Below are positions 1 through 10,353 of a stretch of 64,000 nt of DNA, one piece after another (the stretch's first letter is position 1; each line of letters opens with the position of its first letter). The stretch covers positions 40,794,329 through 40,858,328 of the forward strand of contig NC_134878.1 in the NCBI RefSeq assembly GCF_041734735.1, in the 5' to 3' direction. The notes below the pieces were generated by a model, which was not told the DNA's origin, searched no databases, and saw only the letters and a list, made by a program, of their open reading frames with translations. The DNA is from Babylonia areolata. Taxonomy: Eukaryota; Mollusca; Gastropoda; Neogastropoda; Buccinidae. The position numbers and the translations under genes are program-made.

Positions 1-579
1 AATAATTTATAACTGTCTCTCTCATGTGCAACATTGCGCTGGGGGAGGGGGGGGGGAGTTGGTGGTGGGGGGAGCTGCTTTATTTTCTTTTTATATTATC
101 TACATTCAAGCAGATGCAAACGTGCTAAAAACCAAAGCAAAAATGAATCGGTTTTCATTGTATACAGCGAATCTTACTACACGTGGGAAATTCCAGGCGT
201 AACTTAACTTTCGCTTTACTGCAGCTGAACCGTCGAACCGACCAGTTTCCTTCAGGTGGGGAAGGAGAGGGTGATTTACCCCCACCCTTCCGCACTGCGT
301 GTGTGCCCCAAAACGGCTTCAGCACTGTTATAGACAGTAAGAAGGGGCCTGCCGCGAGTGGTTTATCTCTCTTTTCTAATCTCCGGTATCACTGTATGTG
401 TTTTGTCCAGAATTTGTATTTCTTTCCTTTTAATTGTGAACACGAAAAACGAGGTCATGTCATCTTGAAACACAACCCACCTGGCAGCTCAGTGGGAAGC
501 AGTTTTTTGAATTTTCGGATTTTGGAGCGAAATAAACCGTTAATGATCTGGAAATACAGCTTTATTGGGGAGACATACA

Positions 580-783
580 ACCTATTTTTGGTATGACTGT
601 GAAGATCTTTTTTCATACTATGTTCAAGCCAAATTTGGTATTGGCAAACAAAGTATTTCCAGGGAAAAAGGCAGTGTTAAAGTTTACCATGTACACAGAC
701 ATACATACAGACACACACACACAGACAACCGAACACCGGGTTATAACATAGACTCACTTTGTTTACACAAGCAAGTCAAAAAA
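580..783 (+). repeat. R1 repeat, 3' tail (copy C)
   Basis: This is the 3' end of the dispersed R1 family. It carries the same succession as the other copies: a segment resembling 'caaatttggt', a 'gtgttaaagtttacca' block, a short CA run, then CCGAACACCGGGTTATAAC and a terminal hairpin built on GACTCACTT / AAGTGAGTC (slightly mutated here). A short A-run follows. The upstream 1.4 kb of the family is missing, so this is a truncated copy within the RRM2 intron. Confidence 0.7.
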
Positions 784-1619
784 AGTACAGAAATACTTTT
801 CATCACTTAAAAAAAACCCAAAACATTCAGCCAGTTCTCTAACAGATAACACAGATGAGCCAATGGTAGTTTACTGCCTTTTGGCTGCTCTGACCCATCT
901 TCGGAATGTTGACAATGGCATTATTTCAGAATTGCCAAATTGTTTAAAAAAAATTAAATTAGATTAAAAAAATAAAAAAAAGATAGAAAGAAAGAAAGAA
1001 AACAGATTTCTTTTTAAACCTTTAAGCTGCCAAAGATCGAATCAACTGCAATCTCTTCAATTCTGCACAAATCTGGACTGTCTTAATCTTAAAGAGTTTT
1101 TATTTCATCATTTGAGCTGCTTTTAGTTTTTGGGACATGTTTGTTTTTCCATAACCCAACGTACACGGATACCTTACTGACACAGATAAATATCTTTAAA
1201 AGTCATTTGATCTTTTTTCTTAAGACACAAGAACATAATTAAACAGGTCCACACATTATGCCGGCATGGTACTTGGGGAAATTTTAGACATTTTTGCAAC
1301 TGTGAAGATTCAGATTTCCACAGAGTAAAGTGCTTTCATGAAACAATGGTATTCAACCAACACAAGTGACTCTGTAGATCTGATGTCTCTCAGTTATACT
1401 GCTTTGTTCTTGTTACTACTTTTTCCTTTTTTGTTTCTATGTTTTCCTTTATATTAACTAGACCATGATGAGACATTTGCCATTGACAGCAGTCAGCATA
1501 AGTCTGTGTTTCAGTATTGCAGAATACAGTTTAGTAACGACTATGTTGTATTTTCCGTGTTTTTCATAACACACAGCAAACATTACAACATAGCTGCTTC
1601 ACACACTCGTACGCGCGTG

Positions 1620-1620
<1 letters not shown>

Positions 1621-1687
<67 letters not shown>
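1621..1687 (+). repeat. (CA)n microsatellite
   Basis: An almost perfect run of more than 30 CA units inside the RRM2 intron. A 64-codon frame across it codes only for alternating His/Thr and is not a gene. Confidence 0.95.
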
Positions 1688-1689
<2 letters not shown>

Positions 1690-2054
1690 ATAAACCATAA
1701 TCATCAATGTCCTGAACCAAACCTAAACTGTCTTGCCTGTCATTTTAATTAAAAGCTTTAACAACCATTGCAAAGCATTCACTTCTTTTACTGATCCCAT
1801 AATAGATCCAAATCATGAACATATGAGCACATTCTGTCCGTCTGTTGAAAGCTCCCTTCATTTTCATCTGAACTCATTTCAAAGTTCTCTCATTCTGGAT
1901 CTAAAATTGACTTCTTTTTCTATAAATTGCAGGTAAAATTGTTTGCTATCTTAATTTATTGACATCTCTTTGCATTGTTAACCAAAAAAATAACCTGATA
2001 AAAAAATCTCATGACAATTCATTTTTTTCTTCTTTTTTTAATGTTACTTTACAG

Positions 2055-2213
2055 GTGTACAACTCTGAGAACCCCTTTGACTTCATGGAGCACATATCTC
2101 TGGAAGGCAAGACCAACTTCTTTGAGAAGAGAGTTGGGGAGTACCAACGGATGGGCGTGATGGGGGAGAGCAAGCAGGAAAACCATGCCTTCACTTTGGA
2201 TGTTGAATTCTAA
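2055..2213 (+). CDS. RRM2: Ribonucleoside-diphosphate reductase small subunit (R2), last exon
   Basis: This exon encodes the last 52 residues of the class I ribonucleotide reductase R2 subunit, the di-iron tyrosyl-radical partner of R1 that makes dNTPs in the cytosol. The visible run [20 protein letters not shown], followed by [11 protein letters not shown], is the highly conserved R2 C-terminal region. The final FTLDVEF corresponds to the flexible tail whose terminal aromatic residue docks into R1 (human RRM2 ends FTLDADF). The exon is bounded on the left by TTTACAG and on the right by TAA at 2,211-2,213. Iron ligands and the radical tyrosine lie in earlier exons outside or unseen in this window. 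The reading frame is intact, so the gene looks functional. Confidence 0.93.
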   Translation: MYNSENPFDFMEHISLEGKTNFFEKRVGEYQRMGVMGESKQENHAFTLDVEF

Positions 2214-3050
2214 TGGCTGTTGAGAGCAAAACCTCAAACTTGGATACCTTTGTCACTGGGGACAGACCTGTAAAATGTTTGATTTTATCCCAGTGACTAC
2301 TCTTACAACCTGAAGCTGATAAAAACTGCTGACATCAAAATGTGTTTCACCTTCATGCTACTCTCTACATGTTTGGAAATTCCTGTACTTCATCCTAAAT
2401 CTTTTAATCATGATGAATTTTTTGCTCAAAAGATGCGTTTTAAAAACCTTTTTTGCCAGTCACTGTTTATTGTAACAAGTAAATGAACGTTTGGGTATTG
2501 TTTTATTTGATTATGAGAAACCATAGTAGTTGAACCATTTTCTGTAATGCAGTTAAAATGGAAAATGAAACATTTGCGGCATACCTACTTTCAAAGTACA
2601 AGTATCCCCAAGTAAACAATCTTATGCAGTGACTGAGTGCAAGAACATGAACTGTTTCCTTGAAAAGATATATGCAGATCAGTTGCACTTAATCAGTTTG
2701 GAGTCATGTACATGCCTTCATGCCAAAGTGATAGTTGATAATACTATCCTAAATTAATGACATTACATCCTGAAAAGAACTGTTTAACAATCTACATGCT
2801 AAATATACTTATGAAGAATGCAGTGGTGATAAAATTTCCAGCGAATTTTTATTGATTTATGTGATAATGTGGATCATGTACTAACAAGTGTACACATGGC
2901 TAAAATACCTTATACATTGTGTTTGCATATACTTTATTGATTACATTTTACTTATTGTATCAAAGGGTTCAAGAAACTTCTTTTTAACAAATGGTGTAAT
3001 TCCATTTATTTTAATTATTTTCTTGTGAATAAAATGTTCACAAAATCTTA
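2214..3050 (+). other. RRM2: RRM2 3' UTR
   Basis: AT-rich sequence follows the RRM2 stop with no conserved frame. The first good polyadenylation hexamer is AATAAA at 3,028-3,033. The end of the UTR, about 15-25 bases further on, is inferred. Confidence 0.6.
3028..3033 (+). terminator. RRM2 poly(A) signal AATAAA
   Basis: A canonical AATAAA lies about 815 bases downstream of the RRM2 stop codon, with T/G-rich sequence after it, as expected for a cleavage site. Confidence 0.6.
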
Positions 3051-3289
3051 AAATGGAAATCTGTATCTCATGTATGCCAGTCTTGATTGTTGTAAATGGA
3101 ATGTTTGGAAAATTTCATGTTCATATCTTTGATTTTAAATACTAATGAAAGAGTAATCAGCGGTGTCCCACTATTTCAATACACAGAGAGCTCATGTCAG
3201 AACTCACTGCAAACTACAGTTGTCCCCACTGAAGTTCACTTTGCTTTCATTGGTCAGGCTGACAATTCTTTGATTTCAGTCAGTAGCCT

Positions 3290-3480
3290 TCAATAGGTAC
3301 CTCTCACTTGACTCAACCTCGTATAAGTGAACTCCTCACACTTCAGATTTGTGTGCACCAGTCAAATTTTCCCATTTTAAGTCAACACTAATAAACATAA
3401 CTGTTAATTTTGAGCTGCCTTATAGAGAGTCACAGCCTGATTAATGGACCCTGATTCAGATCATAATTAAGGTAGGCCCA
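3290..3480 (+). repeat. Old dispersed repeat, copy 1
   Basis: It shares blocks such as 'taagtcaacactaa' and a run resembling 'ctgattcagatcataa' with 32,640-32,890, in the same order and orientation. The two are clearly diverged. No coding potential or clear ends are visible, so the class of repeat is unknown. Confidence 0.4.
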
Positions 3481-3559
3481 CAGAAGAGTTGCTTTGGACT
3501 TTCACTCCTCCTGGGGTACAGGCCATTAGCAAGAGACCTGTCCTGGAAAGTTTTCTGTC

Positions 3560-4970
3560 CGTGGTTTGGGCTTCTTGGTGATGAACTGCCAATGACAAAG
3601 AGAGAGGCGATGTGCAGTAGCACAGTGAAGGCATCTGGCTTAACTGTTTACAAGCAAATCTACCAGAAAGCCAAGAACTTTGTTACTTTTCTTGTGCACA
3701 AAGCCAAGACTGTTTTTCAACGCCAAGATCTCTGAAGCTAAATCAAGCAAAGAACTATATTCCATTTCAACTAAGCTCTGTGGCAGAACAAAATCTTTGT
3801 TGCTTCTTTCTAACTATCCATCTTCAGCACTGCCTCATGTCCTCTCAGATTTTTTTCTGCCAAAAAATTGACAACCATAAAAATAACTGGTTTCAGTCGT
3901 GTCACATCCCTTGGAAAAGAATTTCAGGGTGTTTCTTTTGTTGCTTTTACAGATGTATCTGAGAAAGATGTACTCAGTGTGTTGAAAAAGTCTGCTCCAA
4001 AAACATGTGACCTTGACCCCCTTCCCACACCATTACTGTGAGTGTTTGGTTGTTGTTTTGCCTGCACTAACAAAAATTATAAATGATTCTTTAATTTCTG
4101 GTATCTTCCCTGATGTATACAAAACTGCACTTGTTAAATCCTTGCTAAAGAAAGCCACTCTAGATCACAATGACCTCAAAAGTTTTCACCCTGTATGCAA
4201 CCTTAAATTATTGAAAAAATTGTTCTCTCCCAACTTTCAAACCATTTAGCATCAAACAACCTGTTTTCCTCTTTTTGGTCAGCATATAGATCAGCCTATA
4301 GCACTGAAACTGCTTTATTGATAGTAATGACCTTTTACTGTGTGTTGATGAAGGCAAACTGTGTTAACCTTGCTTGATCTGTCGGCTGCATTTGACATGA
4401 TAGACCACAGTATACTCCATTCCAGACTTGAATATGTATCTGGGATTCATTCAATGGTTCTGAATTGGTTTTCTTCATACATATCCAACCACTTCCACAT
4501 TGTCTCTGTTAGCAACTTTAAGTCTAATCCAACCCTGATCTCCTATGGTGTGCCACAAGGCTCTGTCCTGGGCCCTGTTCTGTCCGTTCTGTACACTGCT
4601 CTTTCTGATGTCATTTCTGGTCTTTCTTTTCTCCACCACTCTTTTGCTGATGATACTCAGCAACAAAAGTCTGCAGAACCTAACTAAATAGACAGTGTGA
4701 TTCAGTCAATGAAAGAGTGCATTCTTGATGTTATATACAGGATGACACTGAACAAACTAAAGTTTGATTATAACAAAACTGAAGCTATGATTATTTTCTC
4801 TATAAGAATGTCCACATCCATTTCTTTCCCTGCCTCTATTATGGTTGGTGATGCCACAATTCAGTTTTCTAAATCAACAAGGAACCTTGGAGTCATTCTT
4901 GACTCAAACCTCAGTATGCACACTCATGTAGTCAATCTGAAACGCACAGTCAATGATGAACTTCGTTGGA
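3560..4970 (+). mobile_element. L2/CR1-type LINE remnant, piece 1 (reverse transcriptase)
   Basis: Broken frames spell the N-terminal and central reverse transcriptase of an L2/CR1-superfamily non-LTR element. The order is: a spacer of the 'AKISEAKSSKELY' type (3,740-3,780), then CDLDPLPT (4,010), 'NDSLISGIFPDVYKTALVKS' (4,080), LLDLSAAFDMIDHSIL (4,365-4,410), GVPQGSVLGP (4,550) and FADDTQ (4,645). The last part, up to 'HVVNLKRTVNDELR', stops at 4,970, where a TTAA-flanked element begins. Many stops and frameshifts show it is dead. Pieces 2 (9,281-9,571) and 3 (15,538-15,740) continue the same reading order. Confidence 0.85.
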
Positions 4971-5937
4971 TTAACCTTCGCTGGCTATCGTGGGTAGTAC
5001 ACAACCCGAATACGCAAATATCTCAGCCAATTCTTAATATTTTTCTACGGAATTTCAGAAATGCTTCCTACACCTAACAGGCCAACTTTTACCAAAAAAT
5101 GAAAAAAAATCATTAATTAGTTAATGAGTAATTAAAGGTGGCGTTTTAACTACACATGGATGCTTGTGCTTTTTAAAGAGGAAAAAATGTGGTCACCCCT
5201 CGAAAGCTCATGTGGATCATGCATGACCCATACCTTTTTAATAGTGATTTCAGGTTTAATTTGCAATCAGTGAAGGAAAATAAAGAAGTTTTACTTTGCC
5301 TCACTACCCCATTACTCTCCCACTACCCCCGCCCTGTCCCTTTCGCCTGTCTTCAGCTATAACCCCCTTCCATCCCTTTCTCTAACAGCATGTACCTGTG
5401 TGACTGAATATCTTTGATTGTGCGTGTATAGGATGCTACGAGTCATCTCTCTCTCTCTGTCTTGCTGTCTATCTGTCTCTCTCTGTGTCTCAGTCTCTCT
5501 CTCTATCTATCTATCTATGTGTGCATAAGTAGGGTTTGTATGTATGTGCATGTGGTGTTATGCGTTTGTGTGTGTGATCAGTTGTGTGTGTGTGTGTGAA
5601 TGCGTGAACATGTGTTTCTTCTGAGTGTTTGTGTGAGTCTGTGTGTGCATGTGCGAGCGCATGTGTGTGTAATCAGCTGTTGCGATGTTTTCCTTTTCTA
5701 TATTTTGTTATAAGCTTTGGAGGAATATACAGGTTTTTGTCTCTTTACAAAGTATGGGTCGTGCACGACCCACACAAGCTTTGGAGAAATATACAGGTTT
5801 TTGTCTCTTTAAAAGGTATGGGTCGTGGACGACCCACATGAGCTTCCATGTGTAGTCAAAAACGACAGCGGTATGGGTCATGGACGACCCACATGAGCTT
5901 CCATGTGTAGTCAAAAGCAACAGCCAGCGAAGCTTAA
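4971..5937. mobile_element. piggyBac-like non-autonomous element (MITE), copy A
   Basis: The element is bounded on both sides by TTAA (4,971-4,974 and 5,934-5,937). Its ends are inverted: left TTAACCTTCGCTGGCT, right AGCCAGCGAAGCTTAA. TTAA target duplication with CC...GG ends is the hallmark of the piggyBac superfamily. The 960-bp interior has no transposase. It contains a TG/TC microsatellite-rich middle and, near the right end, two 55-bp direct units (5,815-5,869, 5,870-5,924), plus a partial third unit upstream. Each holds the near-palindrome GGGTCGTGGACGACCC. A mutated inverted counterpart lies near the left end at about 5,200-5,240. A second copy is at 60,587-61,107. Confidence 0.7.
5815..5924 (+). 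repeat. Two 55-bp tandem units with a 16-bp palindrome
   Basis: Two head-to-tail units each read GGTATGGGTC..GACGACCC then CATGAGCTTCCATGTGTAGT and a short 'caaaa..cgacagc' tail. The same unit is found twice in the second MITE copy (about 60,985-61,092). The palindrome could form a small hairpin. Confidence 0.85.
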
Positions 5938-6030
5938 CTCTGTCCGTCAGTGGTGGTGTGTGTCCATCAAGATTGATGATGACCATCGTTGTCATCCGGA
6001 TGGGGGAGGGTGGTGGTGGAGGGGGGGAGG

Positions 6031-6147
6031 GAATGCTCATGACTCTTATCTGTGAATGTGCAGATGGCTGAATAGTCCAATCTGCGCAGGAATGCTCATG
6101 ACTCTATCTGTGAATGTGCAGATGGCTGAATAGTCCAATCTGCGCAC
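6031..6147 (-). repeat. 59-bp tandem duplication at the LINE 3' end
   Basis: Two adjacent copies (6,031-6,089 and 6,090-6,147) start with GAATGCTCATGACTC and run to 'tccaatctgcgca'. On the minus strand this duplicates the second half of the terminal zinc-finger coding sequence (AQIGLFSHLHIHR) together with the stop and part of the 3' UTR. Confidence 0.9.
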
Positions 6148-8449
6148 GAAATGTTCGCTGACAGTTGGGGCAGACAAAGACAGGCATATCATTGTCAGGG
6201 AGCTTGTTTGCCCGTGACTTTCTGGCCTGCCTCTTCTGAACAGCTGCAGCAGTCCTGTTGGCCTCGCACAACTTGGTGCCTTTGTGCACAGCAGTGCGCC
6301 ATTTGTCACGGTCCATTGCAGATTCCTCCCAGGAGTCAGGGTTGATGTCAAACGCTTTCAGAGAGACTTTCAGAGTATCTCTGAAGCGCTTCTTCTGGCC
6401 TCCGTGTGATCTCTTGTTGCAGCTCGCCATAGAAGAGCCTTTTGGGCAGCCGATGGTCTGGCATGCATGCCACATGTCCAGCCCAGTGAAGCTCAGACTG
6501 CATCAGGATGGTGAAGATGCTGGGAAGGGTGGCTTTTGCGAGCACCTCTGTGTCTGGGGTCCTGTCTTGCCACTTGATGTTCAGTAGCTTCCTGAGGCAT
6601 GTTGTGTGGAAGTGGTTCAGCTTCTTGGCGTGTCGTTGGTACACTGTCCAAGTTTCGCAGGTGTACAGTAGTGTGGGGAGAACTACTGCTCTGTAGACCT
6701 TTAGCTTGGTCTTGATACCAATGCCTCTTCTGTTACAGACATTTGCATAGTCTGCCAAAGGTTGCGCTTGCTCTTGCAATCCTGACGTTCAATTCGTCGA
6801 TGGTCACATTTCGTGACAGTGAGCTGCCAAGGTATGTGAACCGCTCCACCACACTGAGTCTCTGACCGTTGACTGTGATGTTGGGCTCAACGAAGGGTTT
6901 CCCTGGGGCTGGCTGATGGAGAACTTCAGTTTTCTTTGTGCTGATGGTAAGGCCGAAGTTCCTGCTGGCAGTGGCAAACTTGTCAACGCTAAGTTGCATG
7001 TCAGCTTCAGATCCAGCGTTGAGGGCACAATCATCAGCAAACAAAAAGTCTCTGATGATGTCTGTCATGACCTTGGTTTTTGCTTGAAGCCTTCTGAGGT
7101 TAAACAGCTTGCCATCTGTTCGGTACTTTAGGCTGATTCCAACATCATCATCTCTGAAGGCATCAGTAAGCATTGCAGAGAACATGAGGCTGAACAGTGT
7201 TGGAGCCAGGAGGCAGCCTTGCTTGACACCATTTGTGACTGGAAAAGGAGCAGATGTTTCGCCATTGTCCTGGACTCGAGCCTGCATGCCTTCATGGAAT
7301 TGGCTGACCAAGGAAATAAATTTCCGAGGGCATCCGTACTTGGCCATGATCTTCCACAGACCCTCTCTACTCATGGTGTCGAAGGCCTTGGTGAGGCCGA
7401 CATAGGTGGAGAACAGATCAGCATTTTGCTCCTGACATTTCTCTTGCAGCAAACACCATGTTGATGGTTCCACGTTGTTTCCGGAATCCACACTGGCTCT
7501 CAGGCAAATGACCTTGGTCAAGGTTTAGTAGGATCCTGGCAAGTATCTTGCCTGCGATGGAGAGCAAGGAAATGCCCTGATGGTTATCACAGGCTTGCCG
7601 GTTCCCCTTTCGCTTGTACAAGTGAATGATAGAGGCATCTTTGAAATCCTGGGGAAGCGTCTCTTCTTTCCACATGAGTGAGTACAGCTGATGGAGCTTC
7701 TCAGTCAGCACAGTGCCTCCATCCTTGTAGACCTCTGCTGGTATGGAGTCTGAGCCAGGTGCTTTGCCACTGGATAGCAGACGGATTGCTTTCTGGGTCT
7801 CAAGAAGTGTTGGCGGATCATCCAGTGCTTTGTTGATGGGGACTTGTGGGAGACGGTCTATGGCTTCATCATTTATGGAGGAAGGGCGATTTAAGACCTT
7901 GTTGAAGTGCTCAGCCCAGCATTCGAGAATTTTCTCCTTCTCAGTGATCAAGGTATTCCCATCTGAACTGAGGAGGGGGGATGATCCTGAGGATGTGGGG
8001 CCGTAGACTTCTTTTAAGGCATCATAGAACCTCTTCATATCGTGCCTGTCAGCATATCCCTGGATCACATCAGCTTTGTCACTCAGCCACTTATCCTGAT
8101 ATGACGTAACTTTTGCTGAACAGTCCTGCGGATGGCATTGTACGCATCCTTTTTTGATGGGGACTTTGGGTTGCTCAGGTAGGCTTGATGCAGACAGCGT
8201 TTCTCATCCTGAAGCTGCTTGATTTCATCACAGCTTTCATCAAACCAGTCTTTGTGCTTTCTGGTCATGGGTCCCAGGGTCTCTGAAGCTGTACTATAGA
8301 TCAGCTCGTGCAGGGTCCTCCAGTCAGACTCCACATTCTGGTTGTCCAGAGAGGAGGATTCCAGTCGATCTTCCAGCAGCTCCACAAAGGTCTGTTTGAT
8401 GGTGATGTTTTTCAGCTTAGTGATGTTGAGCTGTTTTGGAGCCTTCTGG

Positions 8450-9016
8450 TGCAGCAGAATTCCTCTCCTGTGGAAAGCCCCTTGGCAGCATCTCCATCTT
8501 CACTGACTCCATGTCCACACTCCAGGCCCTTGACTCCCCTGATCCTGGTCCACTGATCTAGTCCCTTAAGGCCTCCCTCACAACCCTTACCCAAACAGCC
8601 CCAACGACCCTCCAGTGGGTGCCTGCACATGTAGGCCTCCCAGGCAACGAGCTGGGTCACCCTGAGCGGAGGCTACCAGGCACACCAAGATCCCATCAGG
8701 ACACTGGAGAGAAGACACCAGACTACCATCTACCGCCTTCGCACAGGACACTGCGGCCTCCGAGCACACCTGAAGAGGACTGGAGTGGCAGCCACATCCC
8801 TATGTGATTGCGGCCAGGCTGACCAGACCCCATCCCATATTCTCCAAGACTGCCCCCTGTATGAGAAGATGCGGCAGCAGTCCTGGCCTGGGGGTGCTGA
8901 CCTCAACACCAAGCTCTGGGGGACGGCAGCTGATCTTCACCGGACGTCCGAGTTTGTGGCATCCCTCGGACTTCGACCCTGACTGCGCAGCTGTCGAACG
9001 CAAAGAAGAAGAAGAA
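8450..9016 (+). mobile_element. LINE 3' end (I/Jockey-like) nested in the RTE-like LINE
   Basis: A 567-bp plus-strand insert is flanked by the perfect 12-bp duplication GGAGCCTTCTGG (8,438-8,449 and 9,017-9,028). It carries the end of an RNase H-like domain (WVPAHVGLPGNE), then a C-terminal region with RLRTGHCGLRAHLKR, CDCG...TPSHILQDCPLY and a stop at about 8,980. The 3' tail is a (GAA)n run ending at 9,016. The severe 5' truncation, 3' microsatellite tail and target duplication are the signature of LINE retrotransposition. Confidence 0.88.
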
Positions 9017-9280
9017 GGAGCCTTCTGGCCTTGGGGGAGTCTCTTGGGTTGGATTCGAATATTCAGCTTCGAGACTACAAGGCGATGGTCTCTCCAATAC
9101 TCGGCGCCGCACATGGTCTTTGTCACACGTACATCTTGCTTATCCCTTTTCCTGACGATGACGTAATCAATGAGATGCCAATGCTTTGAGCAACGGTGCA
9201 TCCATGACGTCCTGTTACGGGTAGGGAGGCAGAAAACTGTGTTGGTTATCAGCAGTTCGTGCTCTGCACAGGTCTGAAGT

Positions 9281-9571
9281 CAGTACCTTTCTGCTGAAAA
9301 TACAAAATCTCATCTTTTGTGCTGTCATCAATCAACAACTGTAATTCTCTTCACACAGGCTGTCTATAAAATCTTCAGCGAATTCAAAAACTTCAAAACA
9401 ATGCTTCCCGTCTGACTCTCACAGTCCCACTTACTGATCACATTTCTTCCCACCTCCATACTCAACACTGGCTCCCCAATGAAGCAAGAATTAAATACAA
9501 AGTTACGTGTCTGCTATTCTGCTTTCCACACCACAGGACCTATCTCTGACGTTATCAGTGCTTACTCTCCC
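9281..9571 (+). mobile_element. L2/CR1-type LINE remnant, piece 2
   Basis: This carries the next part of the L2/CR1 reading order after piece 1: 'SFVLSSINNCNSL', then LQRIQKLQNNASRLTL (about 9,390) and TDHISSHLHTQHWLP (about 9,440-9,480). It stops exactly at the target duplication TTACTCTCCC (9,562-9,571) made by the I/Nimb-like insertion. Piece 3 resumes at 15,538. Confidence 0.8.
9562..9571 (+). repeat. Target-site duplication, left copy (TTACTCTCCC)
   Basis: A perfect 10-bp match to 15,538-15,547 flanks the 6-kb LINE. The sequence on both sides belongs to one L2/CR1 reading frame, so this is a true duplicated target. Confidence 0.85.
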
Positions 9572-10353
9572 GAAACCTGGAGGGGGTCAGGCTGGTGTTC
9601 TCTTGACCCACTCCCGGGAGGGTCACTACCTTGTCGTGGTCGGGAGGCTTAGTGGCCAGTGATCGAGCTATGTCGGTGGGGGCATCAGTGCTTCTTGGGG
9701 TTTGGTGCTCTGGTCCCAGGTCTTAATTGACAGCCTACATAGCCATCGTAGCTGTTAGGGCTGAATAAGTGGTGGTTTTGTACTGATGCCCCTGATAGGG
9801 CTTCCCATGCCGAACAGGTCGTGAGTGAGGCCCAAACTAAACGTGACCCACTGTCCCTTTCGCTGTTCTCTAGTCTTCTTTTTACCGCCTCTTTTCTGTC
9901 CTCAGCTCCCCATCAAGCCTTCTTTTCCACATTCTTTTTTCTCTGCGGCCTTCTTCAGGCCCACCGTGTTTGCCGTGCGGCGCGACCTGTGATGGAGGGG
10001 AATGAGATCCTGGGGATTGAGAGAGCACGCTGCTCTCAACACATCCCTTTGGCTCGGACCTCTCCTAAGACAGGCGGTACACATTGGCCCGTGTGTGTCA
10101 ATCGGCTACCCCTTCGTGGGGCTGGGTCAAGACTGGCAGTTTAGTGGCTGACGAAGGTAACCCCCGTAGTGCTCGGTTCTCTGTCCCCGGGAGCTGGGCA
10201 TGATCGGGGGGGAACACGTTGGAGCTGGACTGTTGGTCGTATATCCCTCCCGAAACCTGGAAGGGGTCAAGCTGGTGTTCCCTTGACCCTGGCCCCTAAG
10301 TTGGACCCCATGGTGGGTGGGTAAGGGAGGGATGAATTCACATTTTTTTCAAC
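9572..10353 (+). promoter_or_regulatory. 5' UTR of the I/Nimb-like LINE, with a repeated start motif
   Basis: The first bases of the element, CGAAACCTGGAGGGGGTCAG then 'gctggtgttc(t/c)cttgaccc', recur almost unchanged at 10,248-10,290. The element's start is thus found twice, about 680 bp apart. LINE 5' UTRs carry internal promoters and some are built of monomers, so this may be a two-unit 5' UTR. A 107-codon frame at 9,821-10,144 shows no known domain. Confidence 0.6.

Larger units (their letters stand above)
1..2054 (+). other. Intronic sequence upstream of the last RRM2 exon
   Basis: This stretch ends in a 3' splice site (pyrimidine-rich run, then TTTACAG at 2,048-2,054) that opens the last RRM2 exon, so at least its right part is intron. 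I looked for the preceding conserved RRM2 exons in all frames and found none. It holds an R1 repeat tail (about 580-783) and a long CA microsatellite (1,621-1,687). A 137-codon open frame at 183-596 shows no recognisable family and is probably chance. Confidence 0.5.
5938..9275 (-). mobile_element. RTE-like LINE, 5'-truncated, minus strand
   Basis: Reading the minus strand, the element starts inside the endonuclease domain (about 9,275; 'HWHLIDYVIV', 'DHRLVVSKLN'). It continues with the linker around 8,385-8,083, then the RT: GKAPGSDSIPAEVYK (about 7,760), 'GVKQGCLLAPTLFSLMFSAM' (about 7,190) and DFLFADDCALNA (about 7,040). Next come the LTLLYTCETWTVY-type thumb region and HWAGHVACMPDHRLPK. 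It ends in a C2H2-type finger with CPNCQRTF..H..H (about 6,165). Several frameshifts break it, so it is dead. The same architecture is seen, more complete, at 41,904-45,974. The clade is inferred; databases often label such proteins 'craniofacial development protein 2-like'. A 567-bp foreign segment (8,450-9,016) interrupts it. Confidence 0.85.

Noticed and set aside
183-596. 137-codon open frame on the plus strand
   Set aside because: No conserved motif, no splice-site support, and its end runs into an R1 repeat tail. Probably a chance frame in an intron.
1506-1700. Open frame across the CA repeat
   Set aside because: Encodes only His/Thr repeats from a microsatellite.
5815-5924. Operator-like palindrome controlling a nearby gene
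   Set aside because: The palindrome is part of a mobile repeat found again at 60,985-61,092, with no gene beside it.
9821-10144. 107-codon frame in the LINE 5' UTR as a third ORF
   Set aside because: No recognisable domain and low-complexity start; more likely chance within a 5' UTR.
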